Assembly (NCBI GenBank): GCA_964016875.1
Contig: OZ024733.1
Location: 23,231,324-23,295,323, forward strand
DNA length: 64,000 nucleotides
Direction of reading: 5' to 3'
Source of the DNA: Fallopia convolvulus
Lineage: Eukaryota; Streptophyta; Magnoliopsida; Caryophyllales; Polygonaceae
Made by a program: the position numbers and the translations under genes. Numbering within the stretch: the first letter of the stretch is position 1; each line of letters starts with the position of its first letter. Below, in pieces: positions 33,860-44,066 of the stretch. Under the pieces are notes generated by a model, which was not told the origin of the DNA, made no database searches, and saw nothing but the letters and a program-made list of their open reading frames with translations.

Positions 33860-35634
33860 TGTAACATCCCCGACCAAAGTGCATACGTCATTTTGCATTC
33901 ATATAATATTAATAGCATATGCATAGCATAGTGGCATGATATATAGTGCATTTTTTTAAATGTAATATTTATTTTCTAATTAAGTTTATTATATTTTAAA
34001 AAGTATTTAACTAAAAATTAATTAATAATTATTTCAGGGTAAAGTTTGTAGTAAACGAGATTTTAGGGTAAAAAGTGAGTTTTCTTAAAATTTAGCCGAC
34101 TTCCTCGTCGCTTTGCTTTATAATTGTGTGGGATGATGATTTTTCATCATTAAGAACCTACGAAAACAAAAAAAAACAAGAGAGAGGGGAGGTCGAGAGA
34201 AAGAAATTAGGCCCGAAGAATTTCGGTGTTTTGGAGTTTGGTTGTTTTTGTTGGATCTGATACAAGATTTCTTCTATTGGATTTTAATCTTGAAGTATAA
34301 GCGTGGTTTGATAAGTTTTTAATTAGTTAATGGTTTATCTGGATTGTACTGATTTTTCCAGATCTAGATCTATAGTTGCTTTTGATTGAGAAATCAGTTG
34401 ATCTATAGTTTTCAAAGGGTGTTTTCGATATTGGATTTATATTCGGTAAAGGATTTTAGAGTAATTTTAGGGTTTCGTTTTGTAAGGATATTAGGGAGCC
34501 CTTTGATCATGTTTTTCAGAAAGGTTTGAACTAGAAAAATGTTCTTGTATAAATATAGTTTATTGTTGTCAAGTTTTAAAGGATTTGAAATTATGCACAA
34601 GAAGTTATAATGCATACTGGCATTTCATTGCATTTAAGGTTAGAGTTTGTAAGAGTAATAGCCTAATTTTGCATTGGGTTACATATAGGAGCACCAATCA
34701 TAGATCGTGGTCAAGAACAAGGGGGAGAGATATAGTATTTGTCCTAAACAAGTGAGTATAGATCAAAGATTAAACCCTATGTGCTATATGGATATATGTG
34801 CTATATGAATTATATGGATATATGTGCTATATGGATTATATGGACATATGTGTTATATGTGATAGCTCTGAAATTTCCAGAGTTGTTTGCACAGAAAGTA
34901 GGTTAGCAGATGACATATGATATATGATTACAGGATGCACTTGATTACATAGCATTTTGCATTGAGATTTAAAAGGACTTGTGACTGTCTCACCTTGAAT
35001 TTGTATTACAGGACCTACGGGTCATACAGGATCTACGGATCATACAGGACCCATGGGTCACATTCAGGAGATCTTCGGATTTCTTTGCTAAAGGGACCAT
35101 AAGAGTCCATATACAGTAAACCCGGGGCAGATTCAGGCTTGTACAGTTCACAGAAAAATAAATCGGGTACATCAGCATTTGTATTTGCATAGTAAATTCA
35201 TATATGATATATATAATATGAATGAATATGTATATTGACCAATTGCTTGGCTTTGTGTGAAATAATGGATGATGGTTTATATTCACTAAGTATGCGACTC
35301 ACGTAAATCGCAAAATAATTTTTCAGGTTCAGCTAAAACTTATTGGCATGTGTCTCTTTTAGAGGTCACATTCATACAGGTCGGCCGGCTGAAGCTCAAT
35401 GCAACCTTCCCCTCCTCATTTTGCATCTTAGACATATGGGTTGTATTAGAAGTTAGAGTAATAGATGTATTAGTATAAGAAGTAACTACCTATATGTGTG
35501 TGTGTGTGCAACCTTATATGGTTGTTAATTTCTACTTTGTGCTTATGTGGATAGTTGCTTATATGTGAATTATCTGTTGATATAAAATAAGAAGTTAGTA
35601 CGAAGTATACGTCAAAGAGTATAAGGGTGTCACA
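33860..35634 (+). repeat. Tekay 5' LTR
   Basis: TGTAACATCCCCGACC to AAGGGTGTCACA, 1775 bp. The start matches the 3' LTR beginning at 63990 and two solo LTRs (26436-28277, 55076-56870). Contains TATATG repeats at 34785-34860 and about three 18-bp GATCTACGGATC-type units. Confidence 0.93.
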
Positions 35635-35643
35635 ACGAGTTTT

Positions 35644-35655
35644 TGGTATAAGAGC
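35644..35655 (+). promoter_or_regulatory. Primer binding site, initiator tRNA-Met type
   Basis: TGGTATAAGAGC nine bases after the LTR end. It matches the usual TGGTATCAGAGC complement of tRNA-iMet with one change, and continues AGGGATATG. Confidence 0.8.
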
Positions 35656-35736
35656 AGGGATATGATTCTTTAGGGGCATTCTGCATTCATAAGCATATGT
35701 AATTGACATTAGAGTTGAATTTAATTGAATAGGGAC

Positions 35737-36805
35737 ATGGAAATGCATGATCATGATGCACAAAGGAGAGAAGGTTCAGTCGTGCCACATCATTCTATTG
35801 GAGCATCTCATACAGTGCCACATGAGCATACATCTCGTACACATGTACCAATAGAACAGGAAGTACAAGGACCAACTATGGGGTCTAGATGAAGGAATTT
35901 CAAAGAGCTTCGTAAGTTAGGAGCAGTTGATTTCTATGGGACTACAGATCCTGTAGAGGCTGAGACATGGCTGAAGAGAACAGAGAGAGTATTTGGTATG
36001 ATGAGATGCACAAAAGAGGAAAGGTTTGATTTCTCAGTATCACTTCTACAGGGGGATGCTTTTGACTGGTGGGAAACTGTTTCACAATGGGAAGATTTTC
36101 TCACTATTTTCAAAGATAAGTATATGCCAGAGGTATATCGAGATGCAAAGCAGAATGAGTTTTTATCTCTTAAGCAAGGAAATATGTATGTGGCTGAGTA
36201 TGAAGTTAAGTTTACCCAACTATCGCATTATGCAACTGCCAATGTGGCAACAGAGAGAGATAGATGCAAGCGTTTTGAGGATGGATTGTCCTATAATATC
36301 CGGAGTAAGATTACGCCATGAGATCTTCTTACTTTTACAAATTTGCGTACTGCAGCAATTAGAGCACTGATATTGTTAAAGGAAAGACAAACATTCTTCC
36401 AAAAATAAAAGAGGGAATCATCAATTCATATGGGTGAGCCAAGTGGAAGGCCATCTAAGCGTCAGAGTTTTTCCTCTCCAACACCAACATTTGGCAGAGG
36501 TGGCTTAAATAGTCAAAGAGGTGGACACACCTCGACTTTTAGACGCGGTGGTGATAGAGGACCTGGGATGACAGTACATACACGACCTATGTGTACTTAT
36601 TGTGGTCGATCTCATATGGGAGAGTGTCGATTATTAACTGGAGGGTGTTTTAGTTGTGGACAACAAGGGAACTTTTACAAAGAATATCCAGTTAGATCGA
36701 GAACTAGAGGAGCAGTATCTGAAACAACGGTACAAAATGTTCAATCAAAAGAACCGGTATGGAGTTATGGTAGAGGTTGTGGAAGAGGTCAAAAGATGAA
36801 TAACA
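35737..36805 (+). pseudogene. Tekay gag with in-frame stops
   Basis: From ATG 35737 one frame runs to the Athila insertion, interrupted only by stops at 35890 (TGA), 36319 (TGA) and 36406 (TAA). The capsid part has PVEAETWLKRTERVF and FDWWETV. The nucleocapsid part has CTYCGRSHMGEC and the degenerate CFSCGQQGNFYKEYP, where His and the last Cys of a CCHC knuckle became Phe and Tyr. All three stops could come from single C-to-T changes. Confidence 0.88.
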
Positions 36806-38296
36806 TGATGTTCGTATTTTTAGTATAGTTTTTAGTATATTTTCTTAGTTTATTAGGCTTAGTTTTGATAGTTTAGGATTAGTTTTATGTGTTTTTGGAT
36901 AGTTTTGCATATTTTTATGAAAAGTATGGAAGCTACTCTATTTTGTGTGTTTTTGTAGGTTTTAGCAAGGAAAAGGTGCTATATGGAGCTGAATTTGGAG
37001 CGCTACAGTGAAAGACAGAGGAATACAAGATTGAAGAAGTCGGAGTTCGAGTTTTATGAGATGAAGTGTGGAAGAAACCAAGCCCAGGCTCGTTAACGAG
37101 GCTGCAAGGGCTCGTTAACGAGGCCACGAGATAGAGATTTCGAGAGTTGACTTCGTGACTCACCGATTCTGTGCGGGAATTTATTTCCGTGTCGGTAGAG
37201 TATCTTTTTATGATTTTAGGGTTATTATATTATGTATTTTAGGTCTTGTTATCTTTTTAGATTTTATTGTTATCTTTTTAGATTTTATTTCTATCTTTTT
37301 AGGAAAGTTTTTATCTTCTAGCCTTATTTCTTTCTAGCTTTATTAGAATAAATAGCCCTCTTGTTTAGCCTAGAAGAGGGGGGATTTTAGAGAGAGATCG
37401 ACGAAGAGAGGAGGAAGAGCCGAGAGAGAAGAGAGAGAGGATCGGAATCGAGATCGAGGCTCGGTGGACGAGAGTTATCGGGTTCGTTAATCGTTATTTT
37501 GGTTCGGTGCTTTGTATTTTTCGGTTTCTTCTGAATTTCTGTAAGACGATATTTTTCTTATTAATTTGAGTAGTGATTTGTTTTCTATGATTTCTTTTGT
37601 TGAATTTATTTATTTCATAATTATGATTAGTGAGTAGTCTTCTTTTCTAGGGTCGGGGTTAAGCCCGGCATAGTTATGCATGTTTGGTGAGTAAGATTGT
37701 GTGTTGAATGCCTTTTATCTATTATTAAGATTGTTTGTTGTGATTATACCGAGATGAAAGTTGAGGTAATTTGAGTTGATTGACTTGATTGAAAGAGAAA
37801 GTCGGTAACTTGAAGGTTGATATTGTTTGAATACGAAAGTTTCAAGCTTTAGATCCAAAACAAGCAATTGAGTGAATTAGGTTACGAAAGTAGGTTAATT
37901 TACTTGATATTCAACGAAAGTTGATAAATTTATCTGTTTAAAGGCATGATCTCATCTTCTTACGAGTTTATATGCATGACTATGTTGTGGTGTCCCTAGT
38001 CCTAGATCTTTGTTTTTATTTGAATTTTCTCAAGAAATATTCGTTACTGAGTTCCTAGCCTCGGTACCGAACTGGTTTAGGTCGTTATTTTTGGTCTTTT
38101 GTTTACGGTGGTTCGTTAACGACCCTGACAACGTCGTTAACCAGGCTGCTTGTGAGTATTTTGCTTGCTTTTGTTTGATTTTTAGTAGTCGATAGACAAA
38201 CAACCTTGCTTCTCGTGGAACGATCCTGACTCCCCTATACTCAGCGGGGTCTTGACTATAAATTTATTTGTTGTCCTGAGTGAAAGCCCGTCAACA
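36806..38296 (+). repeat. Athila-like 5' LTR
   Basis: TGATGTTCGTATTTTTAG to CCCGTCAACA, 1491 bp. It has a TATA-like AATAAATAG near 37347, paired CTCGTTAACGAG words at 37089-37121 and further GTTAAC words at about 38115 and 38134. Confidence 0.93.
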
Positions 38297-38299
38297 AAT

Positions 38300-38317
38300 T
38301 GGCGCCGTTGCCGGGGA
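38300..38317 (+). promoter_or_regulatory. Primer binding site, tRNA-Asp type
   Basis: TGGCGCCGTTGCCGGGGA, three bases after the LTR. This is the standard primer site of Athila-group elements. Confidence 0.9.
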
Positions 38318-38411
38318 AGCAACATGTTTGTTTGTTTATCTGTGGGTTCGGGAATAGCCCGACCCCGTTTTTGTTTTAATTTTTGTTTTCTTTGTCTGTT
38401 TTTCTCAGCGC

Positions 38412-41240
38412 ATGCCGGTAGGACGTCGAAGGCTTGAGTTTGACAAAACCGGTTATTACTCAGAACCTGAATGTTCCCTGCACCGTCGACGCCGAGAGAA
38501 CCGAGCCATGGCCACAGCTGAAGAGATGGCTCGTCAATTGGAGATCCTCCAAAACCAGATGGAGGCGTTGAAAACCGAGAAGGAAGGCGCTGCTGCCGAA
38601 GTTGAGCGTCAACGAGCTAACAATGCTCGCCTACAGGAGGAACTGTACGCCTATCCGAGGAATGCCAAACAGTATATGCATCCAGAACTGAGGGTGCCAG
38701 AGTCCCCAATCGTGCTTCCAGAGATAGAGAAAGCTTTTGCGATCAAGTTTCAATTTATATCCTTAATTAAACGGGCTCAGTTTGAAGGGAAACCTACTGA
38801 GTGCCCTATGGAGCATATTAGAAATTTTCTTGATTTATGTGACACCATAGCTGCTGAAGGTGTCTCACTTGAATATGTTCTGTTAAAAGCTTTCAGGTGG
38901 TCTCTAACTGGAAAGGCCCTGAGCTGGTTGGAGAGCCTACCTCCTAAGTCTATCAGGACTTGGAAGAACTTGTATGATCAATTTCTTACAAAATTCTTCC
39001 CGCCTGCCAAGACGATGGAGTTGAGGAAACGCATCACCTCCTATCACCAGTTGCCTAATGAAACCTTTGTTGAAACATGGGAAAGATTCAAAGAGATGCT
39101 TAGACAGTGCCCCACTCATGGGCAACCTTTATATGTTCTGCAAGAAATCTTTTTCCAGGGTATCAACGCAGAGACCAAGAACCGCATTAACACGCATACA
39201 GCGTGCGGTTTTATAGAGATGGATCCTACGGCTGCATGGGAATTGCTGGATAAGCTGTCCAATTATGATGCCATGTATGGAACCCAGCAGACCCCCCAAC
39301 CGCAGAAACGTCTCTATGTGCCCAACCGAGAAGATGTTGACCCAGAAGTCAAAAATCAGTTTCTACAAGACGAGGTCAACCGCTTGAAGAAGCAGGCAAG
39401 TTTTCTGAAATCCTCTCAATCTTGTCAAGAGTGTGGTTCTTCTGCCCATAGTACTTCTGCTTACACTAATATAGAGCAGGTAAGAGCCGCTGAGACAATT
39501 GCTGAAATGAATTACATGAGAGGACCATACAGGAACCAGCCTAGCAATTTTGACAGGTCAAATAACTATCAGACGTTGGGCAATCAGAATCCAAATCCAA
39601 GCTATGCAGCGCCTCCACCAGATAGACAACCTGCACCTTATCGACCTCCAGGCCATCAGGAGCCACCATCTTGGGTACAAGGGTTACAGGATAGCATCAA
39701 TGGGGTCCACAATAAGGTCAATGAAGTTCAAGCTAACCTTAACCACCAGAATAAAAGATGGGGAGAGTTCGATGTATGGAAGAAGAATGTAGATTCTCAA
39801 CTAGGGAACCTTGCTGCACAAATTCCGAGACCACAAGGGCAACTTCCGGGCCGTCCCGAAGAAAACCCTAAAGGACAAATAGCAGCAGTACACCTTAGGA
39901 GCGGAAAGACATTACCGGAGCGAGTCCAAGCTGAGGACAAGAAGGAAGAGGACACCACGGTTACCCTCGGTAACGAGCCAGCGAGGGCAATTACCGAACC
40001 AATGTACCGTGATGACGAGGCTCCAAGGGTACCTAACGACCCTACCCTAGGTAAGTTTTCTAATCCGAGCCTTCCTCTCAATTCCAGGGCAGTTAACAAC
40101 CCTAGCAGGGTCGGTAATGACCCGCCGAGCATACCTGACGACCCTAGTGTCGACCCGGTAGCATCACCCCTCGATCCTAACTTGGTTCCGAGGATGGTGA
40201 AATCTCTTCCATTTCCCACTAAGAAATCTATGGACTCTACTGAGAGTAAGTTCAAGCGTTTCGTAAAGATTCTTCAAGGCATTAATATTTCCATCCCATT
40301 CGCTGAGGCCCTAAGCAAAATGCCGGCTTACACAAAATTCTTGAAAGATATTCTTAGCAGGAAAAGATCCATTACAGAGCTACAGGATGAAGTCAGATCT
40401 ATAGCTTTACCAGAAAAGCTAGGAGATCCAGGGAGGTTTGCAATAACGATCGGCATAGGCGACCACAAGTTCAAAGCTTTATGTGATCTGGGAGCCAGTG
40501 CTAGTTTACTCCTTCTCTCGATCTGGTCCAAAGCTAATATGGGACCACTAGAGCCGGTAGATATGAATCTGTACATGGCAGATGGATCATGTGTCAAGGC
40601 CACAGGAGTCGTGGACGACTATCCTATTCAAGTCGGGAAATTCTTTATACCGAATGATTTCATCGTCCTCGATATGCCTGAAGACCCTCATGTTCCCATA
40701 ATTCTCGGCAGACCATTCTTAGCCACAGCAGGTGCAAGAGTCGATGTGCGGAAAGGACTCCTCACTTTTGATATTGGAGAGGAACGAGTGGAATTCAGCT
40801 TGGATCAGAATGCCAACGACCCAACTGCGGTCGCACAAATCGAGTTGACTCAACCAGAACTCGACATAGCTGGCCCTACCGAGCCTCCCTCAAATACCAA
40901 AACAGGAGAAAATTTCATACGAGTCCCTACCAAACCACATTGGCCGACTACCAAGTCCCACGTGCAAGAATACAACCACGGTAAGTACTCTAACTATGAA
41001 TCCGCTAAAGATGGTCATGACTATTCTTTATCTTTTTTTCCTACACCATGCCCCATCATATGCACTACAGAGGAGTCCAAACCACCTTGGTTTTCGGATT
41101 TCACTAACCATCATGTAGGAATACCGAGCATATTGATAGAAGAAAAGGGACCTAATTTAGTAACTCAAACACATAAAAGCTGCAAAGCTAAGTATGGGGT
41201 ACCTCAAGACCCCAACATCGCTACAAAAGAGCCACCTTGA
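38412..41240 (+). CDS. Athila-like gag-protease polyprotein
   Basis: One open frame of 942 codons. A coiled-coil N terminus (about residues 35-80: MARQLEILQNQMEALKTEKE) is followed by the retrotransposon gag domain (LKAFRWSLTGKALSWLESLP, YDQFLTKFFP). Next come a degenerate zinc knuckle CQECGSSAHSTSAY lacking its last Cys, a Pro-rich linker and an aspartic protease with DLGAS and IILGRPFLAT. The frame ends without RT. A linker at about residues 525-600 is rich in NDP and NNP, encoded by TAACGACCC-like words. The product would form particles and cleave itself. Intact length suggests recent activity. Confidence 0.9.
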   Translation: MPVGRRRLEFDKTGYYSEPECSLHRRRRENRAMATAEEMARQLEILQNQMEALKTEKEGAAAEVERQRANNARLQEELYAYPRNAKQYMHPELRVPESPIVLPEIEKAFAIKFQFISLIKRAQFEGKPTECPMEHIRNFLDLCDTIAAEGVSLEYVLLKAFRWSLTGKALSWLESLPPKSIRTWKNLYDQFLTKFFPPAKTMELRKRITSYHQLPNETFVETWERFKEMLRQCPTHGQPLYVLQEIFFQGINAETKNRINTHTACGFIEMDPTAAWELLDKLSNYDAMYGTQQTPQPQKRLYVPNREDVDPEVKNQFLQDEVNRLKKQASFLKSSQSCQECGSSAHSTSAYTNIEQVRAAETIAEMNYMRGPYRNQPSNFDRSNNYQTLGNQNPNPSYAAPPPDRQPAPYRPPGHQEPPSWVQGLQDSINGVHNKVNEVQANLNHQNKRWGEFDVWKKNVDSQLGNLAAQIPRPQGQLPGRPEENPKGQIAAVHLRSGKTLPERVQAEDKKEEDTTVTLGNEPARAITEPMYRDDEAPRVPNDPTLGKFSNPSLPLNSRAVNNPSRVGNDPPSIPDDPSVDPVASPLDPNLVPRMVKSLPFPTKKSMDSTESKFKRFVKILQGINISIPFAEALSKMPAYTKFLKDILSRKRSITELQDEVRSIALPEKLGDPGRFAITIGIGDHKFKALCDLGASASLLLLSIWSKANMGPLEPVDMNLYMADGSCVKATGVVDDYPIQVGKFFIPNDFIVLDMPEDPHVPIILGRPFLATAGARVDVRKGLLTFDIGEERVEFSLDQNANDPTAVAQIELTQPELDIAGPTEPPSNTKTGENFIRVPTKPHWPTTKSHVQEYNHGKYSNYESAKDGHDYSLSFFPTPCPIICTTEESKPPWFSDFTNHHVGIPSILIEEKGPNLVTQTHKSCKAKYGVPQDPNIATKEPP

Positions 41241-41612
41241 GCTTAGGTAAGTACGTCGGGCTGACGACGTTAAAAATAGCGCTTACGGGAGGCAACTCGC
41301 TTTTTAGTATAGAATTAGTTTTCTTTTCTTTTCTTTTTAGAATCTTTTTCCTAGCTTTCTTTTGAGTTCTTTTTAGTAGTTTTTAGGATAGAAATTAGGA
41401 TAAATTTAGAGCTAACAAGATACAGGAGAAGGGCTTGAAACTCATTCCAAGAGGCTACGGTGGCTCGTTAACGACCCACCCAGGGTCGTTAACGACCCGG
41501 TTCGATGACCCGATTCAGCAAAACGGGCAGGTAAGTTATTTTTAACCTAAATCTATCTTTTTCTACCCCTTGCCACCGTCCCCTTCTACCTCTTCCTATC
41601 CCTACCCTCTCC

Positions 41613-41620
41613 TATTTAAA
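41613..41620 (+). promoter_or_regulatory. Candidate internal TATA box for the second ORF
   Basis: TATTTAAA inside CCTATTTAAACCC, followed by TAACCCTAAA (telo-box-like) and a C-rich leader starting about 41645. The stretch resembles a plant gene promoter and 5' UTR rather than retroelement coding DNA. Confidence 0.4.
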
Positions 41621-41838
41621 CCCTCTAACCCTAAAAAATTCTACACACAAATCTCTCAACTCCAAATCCCTCAAAACCTCCACCGAATCTCCACACCACC
41701 GATCGGAATCCTTCGCCCCACCGACCACCGAGAAGCCGTCGTTACCGAAGCCCGGAAACCCATTCTTCTCACCGACGAGATCCGAGCTCGTTAACCACCC
41801 AAATCCGACCTCTTGTTCTTCAATTTCTCAATTCTCCG

Positions 41839-42451
41839 GTATGATTTCTAAACCCTAACTCGAAATTGCATGATTCATGTTTTTTTTAGGGTAGAAATTT
41901 CATATCTTGAATTGAGTTCATAGAGAGGATTGGTTGATATGATTGGATTTTGCTCATGAAAATTTTATTATGCTTAGTAGTTCTTGGCCTAGGGAAGGAT
42001 ATTCATGTTAGATGTCTCATTGTGAAAAGTTGAATTAGAAAAGCATGAATTTTTCTTGTTCTAGAATTAAGATACAAACTTTGCATGTCAAAATTTCGGG
42101 TAAATTTAGCATGTTCGGGATGGGTAGTTGAGCAAGTATGGGGTGCATATATCCGATTGTGTGCCTAGTGAAGGAGTATAGAGGATTGCATGCTTGATTT
42201 TGGTTTGATTTCTTAAAGTTGAAAAATTCGGAATTCGGCGAACTGGCTCTCGGCAGCTCGTTAACGACCCACCCAGGCTCGTTAACGAACCTGCATATCC
42301 TCAAAGATCAATACCCAGTCCAGAATTGTAAACGACCCAATTGGGTAGTTAACGAATAATTTCGAGGATTATTTCGAGACCAAGTATGGGGTCTCTTGCC
42401 TAACCTAAACTTGAGTGGATCTTATCTTGGAAAATCATGATTGTTTTGTAG
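41839..42451 (+). other. Candidate intron upstream of the second ORF
   Basis: Donor CTCCG|GTATGA at 41839 and acceptor TTGTTTTGTAG| ending 42451, six bases before the ATG at 42457. The C-rich upstream sequence looks like a leader exon. The intron holds GTTAAC words at about 42260, 42285 and 42350 and two AAGTATGGGGT copies. Athila-group elements are known to have a second ORF expressed apart from gag-pol; splicing here is inference. Confidence 0.45.
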
Positions 42452-42456
42452 ATCAC

Positions 42457-43707
42457 ATGGCAAGTTCCATCAGGCCCGCTACCCGAGCTCAGAAGAAGAG
42501 AAGGAACCAGAGGTCCCCATCTCCACCTCGCATGGACAATGTGATCTTGCGCACTCAAGGGCAAGCGGACCGATACAGAGCAATCATAGACAAGGACCAC
42601 AACACTCGGTGGTTCTCAAAGACAAGTGCTAAGGCCATGGGGATTTACACGGATGTCAAGGAGGCCTTTGCTATTCTTGGTGTGCCTCACTTGCTGAAGA
42701 AGGAGACGGTACCACATTTTCCGGCCCTCACATCCGAGTTTTTGGCCACTCTAGAGACTAGTTTTCTGTCGAAGAATTCGGCGGGACGCATCCGGTTTAG
42801 GCTCGGTAATGTGAGCCGAGAGTATACCATGGCGGAGTTCAACGCTATCCTGGAGCTCCCAAATCCTTCTAGAGATTACAGTCTGAAAGACTATAGGGTG
42901 ACTCGGACTTGGAGCTATATCACTGGGGAGGACCAATCCTCCACAGCAGCATTATCTGGGGCAAGCATCATCAACCCCATATTCAGAATCATTCTCCGAG
43001 TCCTAGCCGCTACATTTTGGCCGAAGAGAGAGCTGAACAGGCCAACAAGGACGGAAGTTGCTTGTCTCCGCACCATCCTTTTCGAGGAGCCCGACCCTTT
43101 GAATTTGGGGTATGAATGGCTCTACTACATAGAGAAATCAACCAAGTCCAAGGAAGTTTGGTGTGGTAACTTGGTTAGTCTTTTGGCTACAAACCTCGGA
43201 GTTGACCTTACTCGCTACACACCGGCTCATGCTCAACTCCTCAACAAGAGCTATTGGTATAGCTCCGGTATTTTCATTCAAGCCGAGGGAGGGTTCAAAG
43301 TGAAAGTTCAAGACCGCCTCGTTAGACCCACCCTTGACAAGTTGGAGCTACTCTACGTACCAAATTGGTACGAGGCGTGGACGGGCCATGCTTACCCGTT
43401 AGAGCCTAAGCCGAAGGATGAGCTATCACTTAGACCGTGTGAGACGAGATTTGAGCGAGACGAGGTAGAGATGGATGAAGATGAAGATGAAGATGAGGCT
43501 ACCGAGGTAGTTGGCGATGACACTGAAGAAGCCGACACCGAGGGAGGTACGGAAGAGCTTAACTTCGAGAATGACGACATCGACACGGAAGTATTGGGCA
43601 CCAACGTCCTCGTTGACGAGCCTACAGGCTCGTTAACGACCATTTCCAGCCTCCTCCCTACATTCCTAACGAGGCACCCAACTTCGTTAACGAGGTACCG
43701 AGGATGA
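42457..43707 (+). CDS. ATHILA ORF-1-like second protein (N-terminal frame)
   Basis: Starts at ATG 42457 (MASSIRPATRAQKKRR), right after the candidate acceptor; an earlier GTG-start reading is unlikely. It matches the plant ATHILA ORF family in GRIRFRLGNVSREYTMAEFN, the W-P-x-R region and a YEWLYYIEKS segment. A strongly acidic stretch (MDEDEDEDEATE) follows at about residues 345-395. The frame ends at 43707, but the last 25-30 codons look out of register with the family, and the natural continuation is the next frame. Function in the element is unknown; an envelope-like or accessory role has been proposed for ORFs in this place. Confidence 0.75.
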   Translation: MASSIRPATRAQKKRRNQRSPSPPRMDNVILRTQGQADRYRAIIDKDHNTRWFSKTSAKAMGIYTDVKEAFAILGVPHLLKKETVPHFPALTSEFLATLETSFLSKNSAGRIRFRLGNVSREYTMAEFNAILELPNPSRDYSLKDYRVTRTWSYITGEDQSSTAALSGASIINPIFRIILRVLAATFWPKRELNRPTRTEVACLRTILFEEPDPLNLGYEWLYYIEKSTKSKEVWCGNLVSLLATNLGVDLTRYTPAHAQLLNKSYWYSSGIFIQAEGGFKVKVQDRLVRPTLDKLELLYVPNWYEAWTGHAYPLEPKPKDELSLRPCETRFERDEVEMDEDEDEDEATEVVGDDTEEADTEGGTEELNFENDDIDTEVLGTNVLVDEPTGSLTTISSLLPTFLTRHPTSLTRYRG

Positions 43708-44066
43708 CTACCGACCCACCGCCAGCTCCTGTCGACCCTCATTCTTATGGTCTCATACCATACAACCCGGTGCTGTACCAAGACCATTTCCAGCCTCACT
43801 ATCCACCACCTCCTCAGCCCGAGTACACAGGATCGAGTATGCCACCACCGTGGGCCGAGGATCTTTCTGCTCAGATGCAACAGCTTCACCTCCAGCAGGA
43901 TCATATTCATAGGAGGATGGATAGATGGGAGACCGTCTATTCTGCTCGCATGTCGATGGAGGATGACAGGCATCTTCAGAGAGAGGCGGATGATGCAGAG
44001 CGTTGGAGGACGATGTACGACTTCATGGGGAACTTTGAGCATTACTTTCCTCCACCGAACCAGTGA
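43704..44066 (+). CDS. C-terminal frame of the ATHILA ORF-like protein
   Basis: Overlaps the upstream stop as ATGA. The same frame is open upstream for at least 24 codons and encodes the GTTAAC words as VND and VNE, so one base gain or loss near 43610-43630 probably split an originally single ORF. Composition is Pro/Tyr-rich, then a Gln/His-rich coiled-coil-like end (MQQLHLQQDHIHRRMDRWE) with no membrane segment. Confidence 0.6.
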   Translation: MTTDPPPAPVDPHSYGLIPYNPVLYQDHFQPHYPPPPQPEYTGSSMPPPWAEDLSAQMQQLHLQQDHIHRRMDRWETVYSARMSMEDDRHLQREADDAERWRTMYDFMGNFEHYFPPPNQ

